From assembly GCA_945905295.1 (NCBI GenBank), contig CAMDPX010000014.1:1-54694 (forward strand): a stretch of DNA of 54,694 nt. The letters run 5' to 3'. A program made the translations under genes and the position numbers. Below, piece after piece: positions 7,743 to 16,653 of this stretch. Under the pieces are notes generated by a model, which was not told where the DNA came from, did no database searches, and saw nothing but the letters and a program-made list of their open reading frames with translations. Source of the stretch: Planctomyces sp. SH-PL62. Its GTDB lineage: Bacteria; Planctomycetota; Planctomycetia; Planctomycetales; Planctomycetaceae. Positions within the stretch are counted from its first letter, which is position 1. Every line of letters begins with the position of its first letter.

Positions 7743-7800
7743 AAAAGGACGTCATTAAGCGACTGCCTTCATCGACAGCACACAACGGACTTAGGATGAA

Positions 7801-9438
7801 ATGGCGACAGTACTCGTAAACGGCAAAGAAGTTTCTATCGGCGACAGCGAGCGGCTGAATTGCATTCAGGCGGCGAAGCGGGCCGACATCGAGATTCCGC
7901 ATTATTGCTGGCATCCGGCGCTGACCGTTGTGGCGAGTTGCCGCATGTGCCTCGTCGAGGTCGGCGACAAGAAGCCGGATGGCACTGTGGCGATGGTGCC
8001 CAGAGTCGTGCCGGGGTGTCAGACACCGGTTAAGGACGGGACGGTCATCGTCACGAACTCGGCCAAGGTGAAGCAGGCTCAGGCGGCGACGCTGGAGTAT
8101 TTGCTGCTCAATCATCCGCTCGACTGCCCGACGTGCGATCAGGCGGGCGAGTGTTTTCTTCAGGACTACACCTACAAGTTCGGGCACATGCAGAGCCGGC
8201 TGATGGAGCCGAAGGAGCTCAAGCCGGACAAGGACTACATCGGCGACCAGATCACGCTGTTCACCGACCGCTGCGTGATGTGTACTCGCTGCGTGCGGTT
8301 CACTCGCGAAATCAGCGGGACCGGCGAACTGCAAGTCATCAACCGCGGCAGCCACGAAGAGATCGACATCTTTCCGGGGATGCCGGTCAACAACAAACTC
8401 GCGGGCAATGTCGTCGATCTCTGCCCGGTCGGAGCGTTGTGCTCGAAAGATTTCCTCTACAAACAGCGAGTCTGGTGGCTGAAGTCGGCCGACAGCGTCT
8501 GCCCGGATTGCTCGGCCGGTTGCAGCATCAAGGTTGATCAGAACAACGAGACCGTCTTCCGCCTGAAGCCGCGCAGCAATCCGCAGGCTCAGGGGGACTT
8601 CATGTGCGACGACGGCCGCTTCGGTTGGAAGTACATCCACTCGGATCAACGTCTCAAGCGGCCGGAGATGTCGCAGGGTGACCGCCGCAGCGCCGTCGAT
8701 TGGGACACGGCGTTGACCGCGACTCGAAAGGCACTCAAGGATGCTGCGACGAAAAATCCCAAAGCCGTTGCGGCGGTTCTCTCGCCGTGGATGACAGTGG
8801 AAGAGGCATACTTGCTCGCGAAGCATTTGAAGAGTCTCAGCGCTGATGTCCGCTTGGCGCTTGGCCCGGTGCGAATCGAAGGTCAAGACGACCACTACCC
8901 AAAAGACGTCCGGGGCAATGCTCAAGAGCAGGTCAAGTTTACGATCCGCGCCGAGAAGTGCCCGAACCGCCAAGGGGTCGAGGCGGTCCTGCAACACTTC
9001 CAGGGCTGCGTCATCAACATCGGCGATATTTTGGGTGACGCCGCCGAAGGCCGCATCGACACGCTCTACTTTGTCGGTGGAGACCCGCGCGGCGGTCTCG
9101 ACGAATCACACGCTGTCGCATTGGCGAAAGTTAAAACGCTGATCGTTCAAGACATTCTTCCGTCTCCGGTCTCCGCGCGAGGGCACATTCTGCTGGCCGC
9201 CGGCTCCTTTGCTGAACGCGAGGGGACTTTCGTCAATCATTCCGGCCTTGCCCAAGCCATCAAACGTTCGATTCGCTCGCCTGAAGACGCGCGACCTGAT
9301 GGTCGGATCTTGTGGGAGTTGGATGGTCGAAAGGGACTGTTCAACAGCCGCGTTCTCCGCCAAGAGATTGCTCTTGAGATTCCACGGCTGGCAGCGTTGT
9401 CTGACGAGTCCCTGGAATTCAACGGAGTTTCGGTGTGA
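7801..9438 (+). CDS. nuoG: NADH-quinone oxidoreductase subunit G (short form)
   Basis: This is the 75-kDa subunit of complex I, carrying several Fe-S clusters that pass electrons from FMN towards the quinone site. The N-terminal half has C36, C47, C50 and C73 ([2Fe-2S]); H105, C109, C112 and C118 (His-Cys3 [4Fe-4S]); and C158, C161, C164 and C208 ([4Fe-4S]). A further CPDCSAGC segment precedes the molybdopterin-oxidoreductase-like domain. At 545 residues it is shorter than enterobacterial NuoG (about 900) and has only a reduced C-terminal domain. No nuoH follows in this window, so the membrane-arm genes lie elsewhere or upstream. Confidence 0.95.
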   Translation: MATVLVNGKEVSIGDSERLNCIQAAKRADIEIPHYCWHPALTVVASCRMCLVEVGDKKPDGTVAMVPRVVPGCQTPVKDGTVIVTNSAKVKQAQAATLEYLLLNHPLDCPTCDQAGECFLQDYTYKFGHMQSRLMEPKELKPDKDYIGDQITLFTDRCVMCTRCVRFTREISGTGELQVINRGSHEEIDIFPGMPVNNKLAGNVVDLCPVGALCSKDFLYKQRVWWLKSADSVCPDCSAGCSIKVDQNNETVFRLKPRSNPQAQGDFMCDDGRFGWKYIHSDQRLKRPEMSQGDRRSAVDWDTALTATRKALKDAATKNPKAVAAVLSPWMTVEEAYLLAKHLKSLSADVRLALGPVRIEGQDDHYPKDVRGNAQEQVKFTIRAEKCPNRQGVEAVLQHFQGCVINIGDILGDAAEGRIDTLYFVGGDPRGGLDESHAVALAKVKTLIVQDILPSPVSARGHILLAAGSFAEREGTFVNHSGLAQAIKRSIRSPEDARPDGRILWELDGRKGLFNSRVLRQEIALEIPRLAALSDESLEFNGVSV

Positions 9439-9669
9439 CCTCCGAGTCCGCGAAGTGGAGCAGTTCGACTTGAGCGGGAATGCGTTTTCGTCGCGGTTTG
9501 CTCTGCCGATTCTGCGTGTGCGAGAGACCTTTCCGGTTGCTCCGCCGGAAAGAGATTCCTTTGTCGCTTGCGACGATCGAGACCGATATCACGGATGGTC
9601 TGATCGGTTCGTGTCGGCACGAGTTGCCGGCCGATTTGTCTTCACGCAAGCTGACGAAGGGTGCGGAGC

Positions 9670-10647
9670 ATGTTGGACGCTCTCAAGTTTTGCCTCATCC
9701 GCAAAGTCGCGGGGGTTTTGGCAGTCGCCACGTTGATGGTCGGAGGCGTTTCGATCGCCAACGCGCAGGTCGTTCCTGGCACCGGTGAAAGGCTGACGGA
9801 GATCGGCGACGACTTCGAAGACGAAAAATGGGGCTACGTTCCCAATCTTCCCAAGAGCAGCAACAACATTGATCATCAGGTTCGTTATCCGTCGGGCCAA
9901 TCCAACAACAATCGTTGGTTCGAGAGTTTGCTACGCGGCCAACCCGACATTGTCGAGCGTGTGGAGACTCCGGCTGGTGGCCTGCCCAATAGCAAAGGGG
10001 CGATGAAGCTGCGCTCGGTGCAGACCGGCATTCCCGGAGCGCCCAGTTTCAAGATGCAGCAAGACGACTTCATCATGAACGGCAACAACCGCTTTGGCGG
10101 GACGATTCCCAATATGTGGACGCCAAACGTTGTCGCGCGGGTTTACATGCCTCCGTTCGAGCAATGGGAGCGGCGCACCGGTTCGTCGTTCGGCTTCCGT
10201 ATCGAGACGATGACGCACGTATGGAAACCGGCGACCGGAAAGCTCTTCAAGAAAGTCGGTAAGACGCGGCAACTCGACCAAGCCTGGCCGGGGATGTTCG
10301 TGCAACTCAACTGCAAGTCCGACAGTCCGAACAAAGAAGACAACGCTGTCTTCGTGATTCGTGCCAATGAAAACGGCAACGATTTCGTGGCTGGTCCAGT
10401 CATCACCGAACCCGGTTGGTGGACGATGGGCATGACGCTCTCGCCAGACGGACGCGTCCATTACTACGCGACCAAAGGAACCGGCCCGTTGCGTCCCACC
10501 GACCGCATCGCCAGCACGATGCCCTATGGCGAACCGAACCTGCAAATGAACACGCTCTTCTTCAACGTCATGAGCGCCGACAACGGTCGCACCTGGTCCA
10601 CCGATTGGATTGTGGATGACGTTGAGGTGTTCATCGCCCGCCGATAG
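9670..10647 (+). CDS. Secreted hypothetical protein
   Basis: This is a 325-residue protein with a clear signal peptide: basic KFCLIRKVAG, the hydrophobic core VLAVATLMVGGVSI, and cleavage after ANA. The mature part begins GTGERLTEIGDDFEDEKWGYVPNLPKSS and is rich in Trp, Asn and Gly with many short strands. Segments such as SSFGFRIETMTH and WWTMGMTLSPDGRVHYYATKG suggest a beta-sandwich of concanavalin-like or jelly-roll type, though no family is recognised. ATG 9670 is chosen; GTG 9661 is also possible. It begins 231 bases after nuoG and converges on the DUF6268-like gene. Confidence 0.8.
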   Translation: MLDALKFCLIRKVAGVLAVATLMVGGVSIANAQVVPGTGERLTEIGDDFEDEKWGYVPNLPKSSNNIDHQVRYPSGQSNNNRWFESLLRGQPDIVERVETPAGGLPNSKGAMKLRSVQTGIPGAPSFKMQQDDFIMNGNNRFGGTIPNMWTPNVVARVYMPPFEQWERRTGSSFGFRIETMTHVWKPATGKLFKKVGKTRQLDQAWPGMFVQLNCKSDSPNKEDNAVFVIRANENGNDFVAGPVITEPGWWTMGMTLSPDGRVHYYATKGTGPLRPTDRIASTMPYGEPNLQMNTLFFNVMSADNGRTWSTDWIVDDVEVFIARR

Positions 10648-10752
10648 TTCAACGTCCGCTGCGGCGGATCACGCTCTTCGTGATGAGCTGTATCAACAAA
10701 CCGCGCCGGCGAAGCGTTCGGCTCGTCACGCGGGGCGGTGGCGGCTACGTCC

Positions 10753-11916
10753 TCAGAACGTCACGCCGAGGCGCACCAAGGCGGTGCTCGGCAGATCGGT
10801 GTCGCCGAGTTGCGAGGTGTATTCCAGGCGGCGGCTGAAGACGTAGCCGCCCTCGACGAGCCAATTGCGGCCGCTGGTCCATTTTCGCTCGTAGCCGACC
10901 AGCAGTCGGTAATCGCTGAGTGTCGCGACATCGTTGAGTCCGGAGGCTCGGCGAATCGCCCAGGTTCCGCCGCCGAACTCGCCGACCAAATAGGCCCAGT
11001 GAGCAGAGCAATCGTCGTGCGAGAATCGCCGAGCGATACGCGGGCGGGGAGCACACAACTCGAATTTCCAATCTTCGTTGGGATTCCACAACACACCGGC
11101 GCTCGGGATGGCTTTCACGTCGTCGCGGTCAAGGTACAACACGCCTCCCGTGAAAGTCAGCGTGTCCGAATACTTCCAGAAGGCGAGCACACGCCCCGGT
11201 AGACGGAAAGCTTTACGGCCGGTGTTGTGTGAGTCGGTGAAGAAACTCGGTGCGATCGCCGCTTGCACAAACCACCGCTCGCCAATCGGCAATGCCCCGA
11301 CGGTTTCAAACGAGAAGTCATACAGCTGCGCCGGCAGATCGGTCGTCGTTGGCCCGTCCAATGCGTAGCCAGCGAGACGGGGGACGAACCACAACGCTTG
11401 AAACTTGGGAAACTCGATCGAGCCACGTGCCTCGAGGCTGGTGATTCCCAATCCATTGGAACTCGGAGCGATCCAGGTTGCGGTTCCAACCGTCTTCTTC
11501 CACTCAATCCAAGGAGACTCGCCATCGTTGTCGGAGAAGAGCGGGTCATCGCTCGTCGACATCTCGTCCGAGGGAGTCAGCGACTCCTCACGCGGCAGCA
11601 GGTCCTCCGAATCTTTGCTGAGCGGATACTGATTCTGATACGCGGTTCGCCGAATCGGATGCTCTCGGTCTTCGAGTGACTCAGAGAGTTCATCATCGTG
11701 CCAGACGAATCGGACTGGAGACCGCGGTTGCTCATCGGCGGGGTTTGCCGATTCTCCGGACGGCTCGTACCAACGAGGAACCCAGTCTTCGGCTGACAGT
11801 GAGTGACCGGTGACGAACAAGCTGGCCCATGCCAATGCGGAAAATGCCTGCCGTCGCGGTTTCCCTGGCGATCTCAGTCGGTCGAGCCAGCCATGTCTCA
11901 CGAACGAAGTCCTCAC
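10753..11916 (-). CDS. Outer-membrane beta-barrel protein (DUF6268-like)
   Basis: This 387-residue protein has an N-terminal signal region (FSALAWASLFVTGHSLSAEDW). A low-complexity acidic stretch (about 45-135) follows. The remainder consists of alternating hydrophobic strands, for example FPKFQALWFVPRLAGYALDG, FEVGALPIGERWFVQAAIAPSF, WLVEGGYVFSRRLEYTS and the terminal VRLGVTF. The final Phe and the strand periodicity are typical of an outer-membrane barrel. Planctomycetes have large families of such proteins (DUF6268), and the assignment rests on this general resemblance. It is divergently transcribed from the DUF1207 gene, with the 203-base gap probably holding both promoters. Confidence 0.75.
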   Translation of the reverse strand: MRTSFVRHGWLDRLRSPGKPRRQAFSALAWASLFVTGHSLSAEDWVPRWYEPSGESANPADEQPRSPVRFVWHDDELSESLEDREHPIRRTAYQNQYPLSKDSEDLLPREESLTPSDEMSTSDDPLFSDNDGESPWIEWKKTVGTATWIAPSSNGLGITSLEARGSIEFPKFQALWFVPRLAGYALDGPTTTDLPAQLYDFSFETVGALPIGERWFVQAAIAPSFFTDSHNTGRKAFRLPGRVLAFWKYSDTLTFTGGVLYLDRDDVKAIPSAGVLWNPNEDWKFELCAPRPRIARRFSHDDCSAHWAYLVGEFGGGTWAIRRASGLNDVATLSDYRLLVGYERKWTSGRNWLVEGGYVFSRRLEYTSQLGDTDLPSTALVRLGVTF

Positions 11917-12119
11917 GAATCAGCGCCCTTGTGGTCTCGACTGGAGAATCGTCCGGTCAGCCGGAGCTATCGAGCAAAACCGGAAGGGTTTGCCGTGTCT
12001 GTCCGAAAGGAGCCGTCGGCATACGCCGCAACTCCGGCATTTTGCCCAGTGTTTCCGTGCTGAGTCGGTTCGGCACAATCGCTGGCGTGGTCCTTTCGAG
12101 CACAAGCCGTCGATAGGCG

Positions 12120-13196
12120 TTGAGTCAATTCTCTCGCGACCACCGCCTTTCGGCGGATCGGTTCGTGCGTCAGGAGGGCGCGATTTTGAGACGGCAGGGA
12201 TGGCTTTGGGGGCTCGTGCTGGCGGCGATGTTTCGCTCGTTGTTCGCCCCAGCGATGGCCGGAGATGTCACGGTCGAGACTTGGTTTGACGATGCCGCCG
12301 CGTATCCACCGCTGCGATTGATCGACAACCGCTCGGACGAAGACTTTCAGCGGTCGTCCGTGGAGTTCGAACCGTTGCCGTTCGAGGAACTACCGGAATT
12401 CGATGGCGATCCGACGTCTCTGTCGGAATGGGACGGCCTCGAGTTCCAAATCATGCCGACCGGCCTGATGTATAAGTCATACCTCGCTGGCGAAAAGGAG
12501 CCACGCATTCAAGGGGTCTGGCTGTCCGAGAAGAAGCGGGGCTTGGTCTGGGAAACCCAACTTGGTGGTCGAGCCGGCCTCTTGCGACACGGGACTTTGG
12601 ATGCGATTAACCCGATGGGCTGGCAGTTGGATGTGGAAGGGGGCGCGCAAGTTCGCATCGACCCAAATCAGGAATCCGATGTCGAAGCGGTGGACTATCG
12701 CTTTGGGTTTCTCTCGACCTGGCGACATGGCCGAAACGGGGTCAAGGTCGGCTACTACCATCTGAGTTCGCACCTCGGTGACGAATTTCTGATCCGCAAT
12801 CCGGACTTCGTGCGGCTGAACTATGTGCGCGATTCCGCGATCGTCGGCTGGATGTATGACCTCACAGCCGACATGCAGGTTTATGCCGAAGTGGCTTACG
12901 CAGTGGGACACCAAGGCGGAGCCAAGCCACTCGAATTCCAATACGGCTACCAATACGCACCGTTGCAAGCGTTTGATCTTCACGGTGCTCCGTACTTCGC
13001 GATCAATGGTCACACGCGAGAAGATCTCAACTGGATCACCGGTGTCAACACAACTGCGGGCTGGCTGTGGCGCGGCGAGCAAACAAATCACACCTTCCGA
13101 GTCGGCATGCAGTACTACACCGGACCAGCCATCCAATACTCCCTTGTCGGCCGTAACGAAACGCTGCTCGGCGGCGGGCTCTGGTTTGATTACTGA
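12120..13196 (+). CDS. DUF1207 envelope protein
   Basis: This 358-residue protein has a signal-anchor segment (RRQGWLWGLVLAAMFRSLFAPAMAGD). A body with the DUF1207 pattern follows: FQIMPTGLMYKSYLAGEKEPRIQGVW, then WETQLGGRAGLLRHG, NPMGWQLDVEGGAQVRI, and NGVKVGYYHLSSHLGDEFLIRNP. It ends RNETLLGGGLWFDY with an aromatic terminal residue. DUF1207 proteins of planctomycetes are probably exported and barrel-like, but their role is unknown. The predicted start is TTG 12120. An internal start nearer the hydrophobic segment (about 12183) would give a more ordinary signal peptide. Confidence 0.78.
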   Translation: MSQFSRDHRLSADRFVRQEGAILRRQGWLWGLVLAAMFRSLFAPAMAGDVTVETWFDDAAAYPPLRLIDNRSDEDFQRSSVEFEPLPFEELPEFDGDPTSLSEWDGLEFQIMPTGLMYKSYLAGEKEPRIQGVWLSEKKRGLVWETQLGGRAGLLRHGTLDAINPMGWQLDVEGGAQVRIDPNQESDVEAVDYRFGFLSTWRHGRNGVKVGYYHLSSHLGDEFLIRNPDFVRLNYVRDSAIVGWMYDLTADMQVYAEVAYAVGHQGGAKPLEFQYGYQYAPLQAFDLHGAPYFAINGHTREDLNWITGVNTTAGWLWRGEQTNHTFRVGMQYYTGPAIQYSLVGRNETLLGGGLWFDY

Positions 13197-13372
13197 CGAC
13201 CGACTGTCCTCTCAACGTTTTTGACCTTTGGAACTCCCCTCAATGACCACTGCAATCATTTTCCTTGTGCTACGTTTACTGAGACGTTCGACAAGTCCTT
13301 TTCAGCGACTTGCGGCGGACGCGAAATTCCTCCTTCATTCGTCAGCTCTGATCCCGTATCCTGTCCGCACCC

Positions 13373-13726
<354 letters not shown>

Positions 13727-13729
13727 AGG

Positions 13730-13765
13730 AAACGGTCGTGTACTTCGGTATGCGGCCGTTTTTTG
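13730..13765 (+). terminator. Intrinsic terminator of ssrA
   Basis: AACGGTCG at 13731-13738 pairs with CGGCCGTT at 13753-13760 (one wobble). Inside, TGTAC and GTATG extend the stem onto a C-UUCG-G tetraloop (CTTCGG). A run of six T follows directly after the stem. This begins 5 bases beyond the tmRNA 3' end. Confidence 0.85.
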
Positions 13766-14113
13766 TTGTATTCGCGGTCCTCTTGAGTGGTCGCTGAGTT
13801 CATCCGCGCCGCGTGCCGCTTTCTCAAAGTGTTCGGGCAGGACTTGGCGGTCGTGAGCGCCGGCAAACTCTTCGGAGTGTCCGAGCCACGCGGCGGCAAC
13901 GTGACCGGGGACGATTTCGGCCAGTTCGGTCGCTCTGGATGCCCGGAGATTGTTCCATGCTCGTGGCCACGGCTCGAATCCCGCGCGGCGGATGATCTTG
14001 TGCAACATGGTCCGCTGGTTGGCCCCGCGCCAGCCATCGCCGTTGCGAACCGAGAGTGGTCGATTCTTCGCGATGATCCACACGGCTCTGCGCACACGGA
14101 TCAGCTCACACAC
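13730..14113 (-). pseudogene. Tyrosine recombinase (integrase) C-terminal remnant
   Basis: The minus strand encodes TMLHKIIRRAGFEPWPRAWNNLRASRATELAEIVPGHVAAAWLGHSEEFAGAHDRQVLPEHFEKAA. This is the C-terminal catalytic part of the planctomycete type of tyrosine integrase (usual form HNLRxSRxTELAE...VxxWxGHSxxxAxxHYLQVTxEHF). The expected His before NLR is Asn and the active-site Tyr (HYLQ) is Asp (HDRQ), so it cannot be active. The N-terminal two thirds are missing. The frame runs out through the ssrA terminator and tmRNA on the opposite strand. Position against the tmRNA 3' end is the classic attachment site, so this is the scar of an integrated island. Confidence 0.75.
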
Positions 14114-14455
14114 GGATCATGAAAGACGAGAATCACGCATCTCTGCGATTCCTCAGAAAAACCTTCTCCATGAAACACCGACGTTTCACCTCTACCACTT
14201 GAATCCCGGAAGAACCGAAGAATCAAGGATGGCGCGGTCAATGAAACTTGGATGAAGGCTCAACGAGTGCTCGAGGAAGTTTCAAAGATGAAGGCTGCGT
14301 GAGTACACGGCCAAGAATGCTGTTGGGCGAAAAGTTCTTCGTGTCTTCAGCAACGATTGGCCGAGCCTTCATTTGACGGAAGTAAAATTTGGCCAGACCG
14401 GTTCAGCAGGGAAGGGCAGCGGCCACGAGACATCATCTGTCGTGAAAGGAATCGC
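14114..14455. other. Intergenic region before plcP
   Basis: This 342-base stretch has no supportable gene. A short run near 14226-14302 reads KDGAVNETWMKAQRVLEEVSKMKAA before a stop, possibly debris from the integrated element. I looked for a PhoB-type box ahead of the lipid operon and saw no convincing pair of repeats. The ribosome binding site AAAGGA (14445-14450) lies at its end. Confidence 0.4.
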
Positions 14456-15328
14456 ATGAGGCCGATTCGGTCGATCTTCGTCAGCGACCTGCATCTGGGT
14501 TGCAAATACGCCAACGCGTCGGCGTTGCTCAGCTTTCTCAAGGAGCAGCAGCCACAATATCTCTACCTGGTCGGCGACATCATCGATGGTTGGCGGCTGC
14601 GCCGTGGCTGGTATTGGGACGACTCGTACAGCTTTCTGATTCGCCGCGTGCTAGGAATGCTCAAGACCGGCACGATCGTGCGATACACGCCAGGCAATCA
14701 CGATGAGTTCTTGCGGCACTTCATCGACAGTCTCGGCAGCGTGCAGATCGCGGATGAGTTCATTCATCACACGGCCGACGGCCAGCGTGTGCTGGTGACG
14801 CACGGCGATCAGTTTGATTCGGTCGTGCGTCACGCACGCTGGCTCACGCTGCTGGGAGACGTGGGCTACAACGCGCTGCTCGCGTTGAATCGCTGGTTCA
14901 ATCTGGCTCGGCGGCGATGCGGGTTCGGCTACTGGTCGCTGAGTGCGTCGATCAAGCGGCAGGTGAAACAAGCGACCAACTTCATCAGCGACTTTGAGGA
15001 CGCGGTGACTCGGCACGCCGCGTCGAAGGGCTGCGACGCCGTCCTCTGCGGACACATTCACACGCCGATCATCTCGCAACGGAACGGCGTGCGGTATCTC
15101 AACAGCGGCGATTGGGTGGAGAGCTGCTCCGCGATCGTCGAGTACTTCGACGGCACGTTTGAGTTGATTCAACGCCCGTCGCATCGCGACGAATTGATGC
15201 CGGCCGCGAGCGACACGGGCTTCTTCGGAGAGGCCACTCCGTTCGCAGAGACTTGGCCGTGTGAGTCAGGCGAGCCGGAGGGCGTTAGTCCCCGGACGAC
15301 GATCGTCGGCAATTTGTCCGGGGCCTAA
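14456..15328 (+). CDS. plcP: Metallophosphoesterase, PlcP/LpxH type
   Basis: This 290-residue calcineurin-like phosphoesterase has the metal ligands in SDLHLG (D11, H13), GDIIDGW (D41), GNHDE (N81, H82), THGDQFD (H116) and CGHIHTP (H200, H202). By sequence it looks like UDP-2,3-diacylglucosamine hydrolase. However, PlcP phospholipase C of Sinorhizobium and marine bacteria belongs to the same superfamily and supplies diacylglycerol to lipid remodelling. Being first in a run with btaA and btaB points to PlcP; that part is inference from context. The ATG at 14456 follows AAAGGA. The last residues (about GEPEGVSPRTTIVGNLSGA) and the stop lie in a palindromic repeat. Confidence 0.8.
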   Translation: MRPIRSIFVSDLHLGCKYANASALLSFLKEQQPQYLYLVGDIIDGWRLRRGWYWDDSYSFLIRRVLGMLKTGTIVRYTPGNHDEFLRHFIDSLGSVQIADEFIHHTADGQRVLVTHGDQFDSVVRHARWLTLLGDVGYNALLALNRWFNLARRRCGFGYWSLSASIKRQVKQATNFISDFEDAVTRHAASKGCDAVLCGHIHTPIISQRNGVRYLNSGDWVESCSAIVEYFDGTFELIQRPSHRDELMPAASDTGFFGEATPFAETWPCESGEPEGVSPRTTIVGNLSGA

Positions 15329-15344
15329 CGGCCTCCGGCTCACC
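15269..15344. repeat. Palindromic repeat family A, copy 1
   Basis: The arms begin GGCGAGCCGGAGGGCGTTAG and close with CCTAACGGCCTCCGGCTCACC, pairing over about 26 of 28 positions around a short loop. The element covers the 3' end of plcP and provides its stop codon (15326-15328). Copies A2 and A3 lie in the PVC cytochrome gene and a half copy closes the window. Confidence 0.85.
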
Positions 15345-15364
15345 CAAGAGCGAAAGAGAGAACC

Positions 15365-16558
15365 ATGAAACTCAACGACTGGTGGCAAGGGCGAGTGTTT
15401 CAATTCGTGCATCAGCACAACCTGGTCTACAACACTTGCTGGGAAGACCCGCGACTGGATCGGTTAGCGTTGGAGTTGTCACCGAGCGACCGCGTATTGG
15501 TCATCACGTCAGCCGGCTGCAACGCGCTGGATTATGTGCTGCAAGAACCCGAGCACGTCTTTGCGGTGGATATGAATCCCGCTCAGAACTCGCTGCTGGA
15601 GCTCAAGCTGGCGGCGATTCGCAGATTGGAATACGAGGACTTCTTCTCCATGTTCGGTCGCGGGCGGATTGCGAAGGCTCGCGAGTTGTATGCCGACACG
15701 CTTCGTTCCGAGTTATCACCGGGCGCGCGGGAGTATTGGGATCGGCACATCGACTTCTTCTCTGGCCAGCGACGGCGGTCGTTTTACTTTCGAGGCAGCT
15801 CCGGCTGGTTCGCGTGGCTGGTCAACCGCTACATCGACCGTGTTGCTCATGCGCGAGACAGCATTGAGGCGATCTTGCATGCCGGCTCGGTTGAGGAGCA
15901 GCAGTCGATTTATGAGTCTCGATTGCGGTCGCTCATTTGGACGCGGTTCATCCGCTGGACTCTCGGCCGCGACACAACGCTGTCGCTCGTCGGAGTCCCG
16001 CGTCCGCAGCGTGAGCAAGTGGAACGGCATTATTCCGGCGGCATCGCTCAGTTCGTCGAGGACAGCATCGAGACAGTCTTCACACGGCTCTCGTTGCAGG
16101 ACAATTACTTCTGGCGGGTGTACTTGACCGGCGAGTATTCGCCCACGTGCTGCCCCGAATATCTGCGGGCTGAAAACTTCGAGCGGCTGCGAGGCGGACT
16201 CGTTGATCGCGTCAGCACTCACACGGCGTCGGTCACGCAGTTTCTGACCGAGCAGTCGCCGGCGATCTCGCGGTTCGTGCTGTTGGATCACATGGATTGG
16301 TTGAGTACCTCTCGGCAGCCCCTCCTCGCCCAGGAATGGCAAGCCATCGTGGATCACGCGACTCCCGATGCTCGCATCCTGTGGCGAAGTGGGGGGCTGC
16401 AAACCGATTTCGTGGATCGCACGCGAGTCCGGCACAACGGCCGCGAACGCGAAGTCGCCGAACTGCTGCTGTATCAACGCGGCCTCGCCGACCGCCTGCA
16501 CGCGGACGACCGAGTCCACACCTACGGCAGCTTCCACATCGCTCACATGGCAACGTAG
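15365..16558 (+). CDS. btaA: BtaA: SAM:diacylglycerol 3-amino-3-carboxypropyltransferase
   Basis: This is the first enzyme of betaine-lipid (DGTS) synthesis. It moves the aminocarboxypropyl group of SAM onto diacylglycerol to give diacylglycerylhomoserine. The 397-residue protein matches the DUF3419/BtaA family from end to end: [16 protein letters not shown] near the N-terminus, [38 protein letters not shown] (SAM site), [18 protein letters not shown], and C-terminal LLDHMDWLS with ILWRSGG. It follows plcP by 36 bases, and btaB comes 95 bases later. Its stop codon lies inside palindromic repeat D. Confidence in function is high. Confidence 0.93.
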   Translation: MKLNDWWQGRVFQFVHQHNLVYNTCWEDPRLDRLALELSPSDRVLVITSAGCNALDYVLQEPEHVFAVDMNPAQNSLLELKLAAIRRLEYEDFFSMFGRGRIAKARELYADTLRSELSPGAREYWDRHIDFFSGQRRRSFYFRGSSGWFAWLVNRYIDRVAHARDSIEAILHAGSVEEQQSIYESRLRSLIWTRFIRWTLGRDTTLSLVGVPRPQREQVERHYSGGIAQFVEDSIETVFTRLSLQDNYFWRVYLTGEYSPTCCPEYLRAENFERLRGGLVDRVSTHTASVTQFLTEQSPAISRFVLLDHMDWLSTSRQPLLAQEWQAIVDHATPDARILWRSGGLQTDFVDRTRVRHNGREREVAELLLYQRGLADRLHADDRVHTYGSFHIAHMAT

Positions 16559-16636
16559 GTCAGGCTTTCCAACCTGACCCGAACGCTCCAATTCACGCCG
16601 ATTCCGGATCGGGTCAGCCTGGAAAGGCTGACCTAC
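16555..16636. repeat. Palindromic repeat family D
   Basis: The left arm GTAGGTCAGGCTTTCCAACC pairs with the right arm ending GGAAAGGCTGACCTAC, and an inner CTGACCCGA pairs with TCGGGTCAG. It fills most of the btaA-btaB gap and contains the btaA stop codon (16556-16558). The btaB ribosome binding site AGGAGG starts just after it. Confidence 0.85.
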
Positions 16637-16653
16637 TTTGGCAGGAGGTTTTC

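Noticed and set aside
7570-8997. 475-codon minus-strand open frame across nuoG
   Set aside because: It is the complement of nuoG codons; Arg/Ala/Asp-rich composition, no domain, and nuoG on the plus strand is certain.
14114-14455. PhoB box ahead of the lipid operon
   Set aside because: Expected from the phosphate-limitation idea, but no pair of CTGTCAT-like repeats with 11-base period is visible.
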